From Microdochium bolleyi (taxonomy: Eukaryota > Ascomycota > Sordariomycetes > Xylariales > Microdochiaceae), in the NCBI GenBank assembly GCA_001566295.1, contig KQ964258.1:496001-560000 (forward strand): a stretch of DNA of 64,000 nt, in the 5' to 3' direction. Positions 56,000 to 64,000 of this stretch are shown here, one piece after another. Position 1 is the stretch's first letter, and every line of letters starts with the position of its first letter. A program made the position numbers and the translations under genes. The notes under the pieces are model-generated. The model was not told the origin of the DNA. It made no database searches and worked only from the letters and a program-made list of their open reading frames with translations.

Positions 56000-57730
56000 A
56001 TGACAATCAGTAACGGTCAAGCTCAAGTGCCCGCGCACGCGGCAGACGTTGGCGAGGTCGGCGAGGACCTGGCGCTCCCGGAGCTGCCTTTCCTCACGCA
56101 GTCCACCACCCATAGGCCGGCCAACCAACAGCAGCAGCAGCAAAGCAACGTCGCCGGCGGTCAGGCGCAGAGTGCGAAGCCCGGCCCCCAGGCCTCTGCG
56201 TCGCCCTGCCGCTCCGCCAGCGGCAGCGCCTCGGAGCTCCCCACGACGACGACGATGACGGCGACCAGCGCCATCGCCGAGTCCGAGAAGCCGCCCGTGG
56301 AGCTCAAGCCGGGCGACGTCGGCGAGCAGCTGCCGTTCGCCTACACGCGCCGCAAGAAGTGGCTGATCCTCTGCGTCGTCTTCCTCGTGCAAGTGTCGAT
56401 GAACTTCAACACGACCCTGTACAGCAACGGGATCCCGGGCATCGCTGCCGAGTTCGGCGTCACGGCCGAGGACGCCCGCTGGGGCGCCGGCGCTTTCCTC
56501 ATCGCGTACGCCTTTGGCTGCGAGCTCTGGGCCCCCTGGTCCGAGGAGTTTGGCCGCAAGATCATCCTCGCCGCCTCGCTGGTCCTCGTCAACTGCTTTG
56601 GCGTGCTCGCCAGTCTCGCTCCCAATTTCGGTGCCATCATGGCTGCGCGCGTACTCGGCGGCCTCTTCACGGCGGGCGGCTCCGTCACGCTCGCCATCAT
56701 CACCGACATGTTCACTCACGACGACGACGACTTCCAGTACGCGACTGCCTTTATCGTCTTCTCCTCGGTCGGCGGAAGCATCTTCGGTCCTGTCGTCGGT
56801 GGGTATCTCGAGCAATACCACCACTGGCGGTCCACCGGCTGGGCGCAGGTCATCTTTGGTGTCGCTGTTCTTGGGGTCTACCTGCTCACACCAGAGACCC
56901 GGACCACCTCGGTGCTCGACAAGATCGCCAAGAAGCAGCGCAAGGCGGACCCTGCCTGCAACATATACGGCCCAGGCGAGCTCAAGCAGGGGAAGACTGA
57001 CTGGGCCGAGGTCGGGCGTATCTGGGGCCGCCCCTTCTACATGTTCCTCACCGAACCCATCGTTCTGTCTCTGTCGCTTCTCTCTGGTTTCTCCGATGCC
57101 TTGATCTTCATGCAGGTCCAGGCCTTCGGGCTCATCTACGCCCGCTGGGGCTTCAACCCCGCCCAGGTCGGCCTCACCTTCATCCCGCTGTTCCTGGGCT
57201 ACGTCGCCGCCTGGTTTCTGTTCCTGCCTTTCTACAGACGCAACATGGCGGCCAGAAAAGCAGACCCCAGCAGTGAGTACGCGCAGTATGAGCAGAGACT
57301 TGTGCCCCTGCTGTTCATGGCTCCCATGCTCCCTCTCGGCTTGATCATATTCGCCTGGACCAGCGGCGGGCCCCCTCTGCACTGGAGTTACAACATGATT
57401 GGCAGCTTCTTCATCGGCATCGCCAACTACGCCGTGTATGCGAGCACGATCGAGTACATGGTTCGGGCCTACGGAGCCGAGTACAGTGCCAGCGCGACCG
57501 GCGGCAACGGCTGGGCGCGCGACTTCCTTGCTGGTGTCCTGACTGTCCCGGCTGTCCCGTTCTACCTCAACATTGGCGCAGACATCGGCTTGAACTTCCA
57601 GCTCGCCTCAACGATCCTCTGCGGCATCTCTCTTGTCCTGGTCGTTGCTGTCTTCGGTGTCTACAAGTGGGGTGCTACTCTCCGCCGCCGGTCAAGGTTT
57701 GCTCAGGCGCTCGCCAACGAGGGGAACTGA
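56000..57730 (+). CDS. MFS transporter, DHA1 drug:H+ antiporter type
   Basis: Intronless, 576 residues. A hydrophilic N-terminus of about 115 residues includes a poly-Gln tract (about residues 42-47) and Thr repeats. Twelve hydrophobic helices follow, from WLILCVVFLVQVSMNF to ILCGISLVLVVAVFGVY, with a central cytosolic loop (about 310-350: DKIAKKQRKADP). The loop after helix 2 has the MFS motif-A-like APWSEEFGRK. RVLGGLFTAGGSVTLAIITDMF and SSVGGSIFGPVVGGYLEQYHHWR fit helices 4 and 5 of the 12-spanner polyamine/multidrug group. Predicted plasma-membrane proton antiporter; substrate unknown. Not clustered with biosynthetic genes, so a toxin-export role has no support here. Confidence 0.9.
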   Translation: MTISNGQAQVPAHAADVGEVGEDLALPELPFLTQSTTHRPANQQQQQQSNVAGGQAQSAKPGPQASASPCRSASGSASELPTTTTMTATSAIAESEKPPVELKPGDVGEQLPFAYTRRKKWLILCVVFLVQVSMNFNTTLYSNGIPGIAAEFGVTAEDARWGAGAFLIAYAFGCELWAPWSEEFGRKIILAASLVLVNCFGVLASLAPNFGAIMAARVLGGLFTAGGSVTLAIITDMFTHDDDDFQYATAFIVFSSVGGSIFGPVVGGYLEQYHHWRSTGWAQVIFGVAVLGVYLLTPETRTTSVLDKIAKKQRKADPACNIYGPGELKQGKTDWAEVGRIWGRPFYMFLTEPIVLSLSLLSGFSDALIFMQVQAFGLIYARWGFNPAQVGLTFIPLFLGYVAAWFLFLPFYRRNMAARKADPSSEYAQYEQRLVPLLFMAPMLPLGLIIFAWTSGGPPLHWSYNMIGSFFIGIANYAVYASTIEYMVRAYGAEYSASATGGNGWARDFLAGVLTVPAVPFYLNIGADIGLNFQLASTILCGISLVLVVAVFGVYKWGATLRRRSRFAQALANEGN

Positions 57731-58923
57731 GGAATGGGGCGTTTTCATCATTGTTGCATTTGTGCGGTCCATGAGACGGTTCTTTTCGTTTTGATCTTTG
57801 GGAGTTGTTGGCGTTCTGAAGTGTGTGCGGGATGCAACGTAGTCGTTGAAGCAGATTCATCCTTTTTTTAGCATAACGTTCCGCATTCAATAAAAAGTGG
57901 TTTCCAGGATTATTCTGCTGAGTAGGAGTGTGACAGTAAGGGTGTCAGTTCCTTGGCGACATTGCTTGCAGGCAATGATTGCCAGGCCCCAAGCAGGATG
58001 CGAAGGCGTGTCGAGAGTGCGTACATGTCGAAAGGATTTCCAGTGGGAAACCGGCACGAATCGAAGTTCAGTGGAAGCTCTTCCCATTCCGCAATGGTGA
58101 AATGCGACGGGAACCGCCGTGTGGCATGCCAATCATGGCCGGCATCGTCACTGGGGGCCGGTGGACGTCAATCAGCCGAGGTCATGCGGCGAAGGTGTTG
58201 AGACTGGCTTCCACGGGGGGCCAGGAGGAAGCTCACGCCCATAGTGCCAGACGGGGTGGCAGAGATGAGGACAAAGGAAGAGAGGGGGGAGGGTGGTCAT
58301 GGTAGAAGCTGGCTGAGGAAGCGTCCGGGCAATCCAGATGGAAGCTGGGACTTGTTGGAGAGGGTTGCAATCTGCAGCCTCGCGGGCGGCAGTCCAAAGT
58401 CGCGTTGAATCAGGGGCCGCGCCTTCCCCCTCGGTGCGCCTTCCTGCCCTCGGGGCACGTCAAGCAACGGGACTTGGAATCCGCTGCCCATGTGCCTGCC
58501 GGTGCCTGTGCCTGCGCCTGGGACGACGTGTTGCAGAGTCCAGCCACCACGCCGCTGCAATGGCACGATTCCCCTGTCGGCCCTCTCCTGTAGCCGCCCT
58601 GCCTGCCTCTCTCCGCCGCGGGCTGTGCTGTGCCAGTGAGATGAGCTGCTGCAGCTTGCTGCTGCTGCTGTCTGTTGATACACACCCCCGCCCGCCCTTT
58701 GCGCCTTGTGCCGCCGCCCGCAGCGCGCGCCCAAGATCATCTCCCATCTCCCATCATACCGCAAGGTATATAGCTCCTCCGTGTCGCATTCTGTCGCCTG
58801 CCCGCAACACCCGTCGCGTCTCTTCCCTCTACACATTCCCATACTTCTCAGCTTCCGGCGACCACGTACACACCACTTTCAACCCCCAATCCCCCCTCCA
58901 AGACCCCTCCCCAGCCCGCCAGA
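57731..58923. other. Intergenic region
   Basis: 3' side of the transporter, with AATAAA at about 57889, then the upstream region of the small basic-protein gene. 58.6-58.9 kb is strongly CT-rich, as in a leader of a well-expressed gene. No other gene recognised. Confidence 0.55.
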
Positions 58924-59781
58924 ATGCCTCGCGAGGGAACCCGCTCCGCCACGGGCAACTCCAAGCCGCGCGTGTTCCAGACCGTCGACACCGCGCCCGC
59001 CATCAAGCGCACGCCCGCCGCTGCCGCGCCAAAGACCAAGAAGTCGCCGACGACGGCCACGACGGCGAAGCCCGCCGGCGTCAAGAAGGCAACGGGGACC
59101 AAGAAGAACGGCGTTGCCGCAAAGGTAAGCCTCAGTCTTGTCAGTGTGAGCGGTGTCTGGTGGGAAACAGGCTCCCCGCCCTGCCCGCAGTCTGGGAGCG
59201 GGCGTAAGCGCCAGGTTCGCTGCTTGCGCATCACAACAACAAAGACACAAACCACAACGCGTGCTTTTCGCGATGTTTGACACGCCCGACTCGCCCAAAA
59301 AAGACCTTTGTGTTCGACTCGGTCCATCTTCGTGCCTCAAAGGCTCGGGCTTCTTCTCAAGACGACACACAAAGCACACAACATTTCCATCTTGCTCCCC
59401 GCCGTGCTCTTTCCCGTCCAGGCGCAACCCCATCCGCCGCACCAGCCCTGTCTCCACCGCATTTCTACGCCCGCGTGACTTGCCAGCGCACACATGAATA
59501 CACCTTTTGCCTCCCACCGTCTTGCACACCTGATACGCAAGAGAGAAAAGCTAACACTGGACCTCAAATCCAGGCGAAAGCAGTGGTCCACAAGGCCGAG
59601 GCAAAGGTCGGCAAGACCGAGGCCAAGACAACCAAGAAGGTACTTGTTATCCCATTAGCCCTCACCCCCTTCTCCACCGACCAACTACTGTCCCCCAGTG
59701 AGCACTTCCTGATACTGACGTCTTCTTTTTCTCTCCCAAATAAAGGCTGGCAGGCCGCCCAAGACAGCCACGAAGGCATGA
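58924..59781 (+). CDS. Small Lys/Ala-rich protein with AT-hook-like end
   Basis: Three exons, 58924-59124, 59574-59639 and 59746-59781, give 100 residues, all joins in phase 0. The product is very basic and Ala/Thr/Pro-rich (APKTKKSPTT, GVKKATGTKK, then KAEAKVGKTEAKTTKK), similar in composition to histone H1 tails and HMGN-like proteins. Exon 3 encodes only AGRPPKTATKA; joined to KK this gives KKAGRPPK, an AT-hook-like GRP core. Known AT-hooks insert in the minor groove of AT-rich DNA, so a chromatin role is plausible but inferred. The first intron is 449 nt, unusually long for this window, with a CTAAC branch site before TCCAG. The leader is CT-rich. No family firmly recognised. Confidence 0.65.
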
Positions 59782-61058
59782 ATGAAATGACTGACTCCTC
59801 TTGGTCCCTGTGATTGGGCATGTGTCCCTCGCGCACCCACCTCACGCGGAAGGCGACCGATGCTGAGGCAGGCACTTCGGCGCGCGACATCTCGCGTATT
59901 GTTCACGTCCTGACCAGGGCCAAGACCTTGCCGTTGTTGTGTTATGTTGGTGTTGCACATGATGGATGTATTGCTCAATTCCTCATTATACAAGCCTTGG
60001 TCGTGTCAAAGTTGAGGCCACAACGTATCGGTTGGGTTTTTTGGGGGGGGGTTTTTGGGAGGGTTGCTTTTGTCCTGGGAGCTTTGCTGTTCTGTTCCTA
60101 CTGTCACGGTTTCATTTTTCCCCTTTCTATTTTCTCAACGAATGACTAGACATAAGTAATGAACATCTTCTTGTCAAGACGGAACCCTGCCATGCACGCA
60201 AGATTTGCCGCCTCTTGTCTGTCACTTTGTGAATGTGGGCTGCCACTCCATCCTGGCTGAGTTTAGGCACCCCCTTGGGCAGCCTAGGAGAAGAGGTGAA
60301 CCTGCCCGTCCAAGCGCCATTTCACACTGCCTGGGCACCGGCGCCATCCAGCACCTAAGCCGAAGAGATCACGGATATGCATCTACTCATAAAGTGTAAT
60401 ATTATCTATTAAAACGTACCCCCTCCTGCGCCACTTTCTGCACGTCGGACTCGAAGGCGTGGCTCAACCTCGGCTTCATTGACCGTGGTTGGCGATGGTA
60501 GGGAGGAGGGACGCGTTTTATGTATATCCACGCGACACAAGAGCTGATATATACATGGAACGTGGAGGGATATATGTAACATAATGGCGATTCGGACGCT
60601 GTCGCTGTGCGGCATCGCGTAACCGAGGTTCTCTTTTTGGGTATTTCCTTCTTTCGTTTGCGATAGTGCAGAAACAATGGGGTATCAACGGAGTTGGTGA
60701 TGGTGGTGTAGGTATCTTTGGATGCCGCGACTCAAATGTGGTCGTTTGGAACGGGCAATGTGAACGGTGCCGGTAATGAGACTGGACGGTTCAAGCGTGC
60801 TACAGTAGAGCAAGTCCGCAACCGAGCAGGTTCTCGAATCTGCATTTCGCGATGTGGTGTGTCCGTGGAAGCAGGCAGTAGTCATTGGCAGACCGACCCA
60901 CGCCGGCTCGCATTGGTGTTGCTGGTTAGTCAGTTCGTCCGACGTGTACACGCGGTGCGACAAGTGAGCTCGACAGTTGAAATGCTCGATCGTGATGACG
61001 ACACGGACAGAAACGGGCCAACTCAGTACGAATGGACGTAAGACTCCCATCAACCGTG
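59782..61058. other. Intergenic region between convergent genes
   Basis: 3' sides of the small basic-protein gene and the GT69 gene. Contains the G-rich tract at 60034-60063. Frames on both strands at 60.4-61.0 kb have no motif. Confidence 0.55.
60034..60063 (+). repeat. G/T tract with quadruplex potential
   Basis: Runs of 3, 9, 3 and 3 G separated by T6, T5 and A on the plus strand, about 250-280 bp after the stop of the small basic-protein gene. Confidence 0.6.
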
Positions 61059-62817
61059 CTAGGTTGGGAAGTACAATACCTGGCCGTCCGGAATGTGGAA
61101 GTTCTCCCAGTTCTTGTCCTCGGTGCGCTCCTCTGTAGTTGCCACCAGGTTAGCTAGGTCAACATCACGGAACATTCGTCACCAAACTTCAGTCCAACGT
61201 ACCAATTTGCAAGGCCTGCATCTCCCTGACCCCGCAGAACATGCCGTTGCGTGCAACGCGCTCAACTGACTTCCAGTGGCCACCATCTCCCTCGCCTACC
61301 CATATCTCCTCCGTAAAGGTGTCGCCTTCCTGCACAGTCCGATGTGGGTTGTGCGTAGGCAAGCGCAGCATCGGGGAGAGGACCCGCTGCGGTATGCTAA
61401 AGAGACGCTCCCAGTGCTTCACCCACGGTAGCCATGCTAACGTGTCGAAGTCGTACGCCACGCGCACGTAAGGGTTCACAAACACACCCAGCTCAGTGGC
61501 GTTGCTCTTGCGTGCAGCCTGCGAGACGTCTGCCAAGAACAGGCAGCATTCGCATGCGTCGAAAAAGATCTCTGGCTCGTAGCGGAAACGAACTGGCGTC
61601 GTCACGTTTGTCGGACTCGATGGCTCGATGACATGACTTCCAATGTCCTGGAAGTGAGGACTGGGGAGCTCGGCCTTTCGGTTCTGGACATATTTGGCGT
61701 CCATTGCCACGATACCTCCCCAACACGAGGACACCGGCACGGCATCACTGCCAGCGAGCATAGCCGCCCTGGACACGCCCTGCCCAGCGTTTGAGAAGAT
61801 CGGGAAAATTGGCAGGCCATTGGAGTATCCCTCGGCGTCCCTCATGGCGTAGAGATCGTAGAACAGCAGCGGCGCCATGTAGTCGAGTCCGCAGGTAGAC
61901 AGATATTGGGCCTTCCCGTCAGGTCCCACGTTGGTGCTGAACAACAAGTTTGCGGCGTCGGTTGGTCGGAAGGCGACATCGTTCATGAAGAGTATCCTAT
62001 CATACTCGACAATACCATCTTCTGGGTTGAATGTATCGATGGGACGCAAAGCACGGTTGCGCATTTCCGAGAGATATGCCAACCGCTTCAGGCGCTTGCT
62101 TCCGTCTGGGAGGATGATGATGTGGTCTTCAAAGTCGGATAGTGGTACATCCGAGTCGATCACGATCTTGTGGCGGCATCGGAGTCGGCGCTTGAAGCTC
62201 AGCAGCGCGGCCTCACCCTCTGGGCCACTGTTGTTCTCGTAGATGCTGAGGAACACATTCTTCTCCCCTATGATGTGAATCAACTGAAGTAGATTCGTAC
62301 CCCACATACCGCCAGCCAAGTGCCCTCCGTTGTCGTACAGACTGATCGCGAGAAAGACTTTCTCGTTGTGCGGATTGGCACAGCCTGCAGGAGGCGTGGG
62401 TCCGTGGCAACGCAATTCCAAATCCCGGTATTGCGCCGGTGGCTTCGTGTAGGAGGAGGCGAATATCGGCGTAGCCACGATAAGTGTACATATTATGAGG
62501 AACAAGTACCGCAGTAGGCGGCCGATGGTGGCCCACCGCGGTCTACGAAACTTGCGGCGGACATGTCGCGGGCGGGACCGGCACCATCCCGCAAAGCTAT
62601 CGCGCCACCTTGGCCGCTTGTATGCGACGAATTTCGGCTCGTCAAAGTAAATGTCGAAATCGTCGCTGCACACCGAGCTAGACGAAGATATCGAAGACGA
62701 GTATGTTTCGTGCGAAGTGGCAGAGGACGCAGTGACGACCGCCTCAAGCGTCAGAGAGTTGTCATCCAGGAGGCCGACTGACTCCTCCTGCTCAGCAACG
62801 TTCCGAGGCATCGGCAC
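61059..62817 (-). CDS. GT69 mannosyltransferase (CAP59/CMT1 type)
   Basis: Two exons, 62817-61203 and 61132-61059, give 562 residues. The last exon adds 24 codons (EERTEDKNWENFHIPDG...), joined in phase 1 across a 70-nt intron. Type II topology: a cytosolic Ser- and Arg-rich N-terminus, one signal anchor at about residues 101-122 (LLRYLFLIICTLIVATPIFA), and a lumenal catalytic domain. The domain matches the CAP59/cryptococcal mannosyltransferase 1 family: VFLAISLYDNGGHL, KNVFLSIYENNSGP, YDRILFMNDVAF with the putative DxD-like metal site, and CWGGIVAMDAKYV. Family members transfer mannose in alpha-1,3 linkage in the Golgi for wall or capsule glycans; acceptor here unknown. The start is the first ATG in the frame (MPMPRNVAEQEE). 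Confidence 0.9.
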
Positions 62818-64000
62818 CGGGGCCGTCCCAGCAAGGGAGCAAGAATGCTGGAGTGAAATGTGCGGGCGTATCTATCGGCGAGGCTGCCCCATATGATCTT
62901 CGAGGTGAAGAAGAGATTCTCAGGGCATTCGTGCCGGTCGGCGAAACCAGACTGGCGCGGCGGCTCGAATTCAGAGGCGGCCGACTTGGTGATTGACGAG
63001 CTGAGGAGGCAGCGCGCTAGCGAAAACGCGTTGCTGATAGGGGTGGTCGAATCGGGTGCGACGCTCGAAACCGAACAGGATCGCAGGATGTGAAGGCAAT
63101 GAGCGCAACCGCGGCGAGACGATGTGGGCGGCGAAGTGCAAGTCTTGTTGTGTCCAAGCCTGTCTTGGCGCTGGGCATGCCACGAACGCACGGGCGAGGG
63201 CTGGGCCAGGGGCTTGAGCGGCGGTCGAGTGTTGGCGGCGCCGGAAGCACAGAGGAGTGGGTGCTCAGAGCGGACTGAGGCTTATCGAGGAGCAATTGGC
63301 GAAGTGGCAGGCGGGTGCCGTCGCGAGCGTCGAGCGTCGTGCAGAGGGGCGACAGGGCAGACGAGAGGAAGAAGGATTTTGCTACTGCGCTGTTGCAGGA
63401 GTGGTTGCGGCCGGCGAGGGCAAACCAAGGGCCGCAGTTGAAGGGGCTGTGATGCAGTGCTAGCGTGGGCAGCGGCCCATTGGCAGATGAAGGGTGGGCC
63501 TGCAGCTCGTGCTTGGCGGAGCTGTGATTGGCCCAGCGATCTGCACCTGCACTGGCCTGTCCTCCGTCGCTGCTGCCCCGGTCGCGGGCGCCCCCACAGA
63601 GGAGCATTTCAACCGCCGTGGGCTGCGCCATTGGCCAGCGCAGAGCACCTGCAACTAGTCGCGCTGCAGGCGTGCACAAGGAGAGGAGCAGCGCTGGGCA
63701 GGCGAGGGCAGGGTGTTGGAGATGGTGGCGGCCGCAGATCTGCCACCGACCAGCTCAGCCTTGGGGGGTCCATCGATGCGTTCCATTGTTATTGGGGTCG
63801 GAGTAGACATGTGCAGTGTTGCAGCCCGGCGAGCTCAGCCATCTCAGCCTTTGTGGCTCTCGTCATGTTCTAAAAACAGCCTGGCAAAGGCAATGCTCAC
63901 CCTTGCCCGACAGCGATCCAGCCATCACCTCAAGGTACTGATCGGCAGATCCTCCCTCCAGTCTGACTCGGGATCCATGGACGGAGCGAGGCAGTCTCCT
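62818..64000. other. Upstream region of the GT69 gene to window end
   Basis: No gene recognised. The right half is GC-rich with CCAAT-type motifs (GTGATTGGCC near 63525, CATTGGCC near 63629). Long frames on both strands at 63.0-63.9 kb look like composition effects. A gene may start beyond the window edge. Confidence 0.45.

Noticed and set aside
55988..57382. 464-codon minus-strand frame
   Set aside because: Antisense shadow of the MFS transporter; charged, repetitive product typical of reverse reading of a GC-rich gene.

Overview
The window is nuclear DNA of a filamentous ascomycete (Pezizomycotina, most likely a Sordariomycete; this is inferred from gene content, no search was run). Genes are GC-rich, most are split by short introns of about 50-150 nt with GT(A/G)AGT-type donors and CTAAC/CTGAC branch sites, and genes lie on both strands without operons. 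I read splice sites by eye and required reading-frame continuity across every join. No tRNA, rRNA, CRISPR array or intact transposon was seen.

Left part (0-16 kb): a fungal multi-pass membrane protein, an FAD-dependent oxidoreductase, then three tandem minus-strand copies of a small Cys/His-rich family I do not recognise (4.9-10.5 kb). The three share an N-terminal signature, an intron at the same place and phase, an acidic-then-basic tail, and (in two copies) the same TATA-like box. A GPI-anchored wall protein with a duplicated cysteine domain and an F-box protein follow.

Middle (15.6-35.3 kb): a gene-poor stretch with one clear gene, a Pcl-type cyclin at 20.2-21.3 kb. The rest holds low-complexity leader-like DNA, microsatellites, one GC-rich CCAAT-bearing block, and weak or possibly decayed coding traces near 29.4-30.0 and 33.6-35.0 kb.

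Right part (35.3-64 kb): dense conserved housekeeping genes: CDK1/Cdc2 head-to-head with an AlkB-like dioxygenase; a membrane surface protein with three cysteine repeats and a 7-nt microexon; the nuclear-basket protein Mlp1/TPR; a GNAT acetyltransferase convergent with the tRNA methyltransferase Trm7; Trm7 head-to-head with the DEAD-box helicase Mak5; a DHA1-type MFS transporter; a 100-residue Lys/Ala-rich protein ending in an AT-hook-like motif; and a GT69 (CAP59-type) mannosyltransferase. The two head-to-head pairs couple cell-cycle/nucleic-acid repair and tRNA/ribosome maturation genes.

The best candidates for undescribed biology are the tandem Cys/His family and the three-repeat membrane protein with its microexon.
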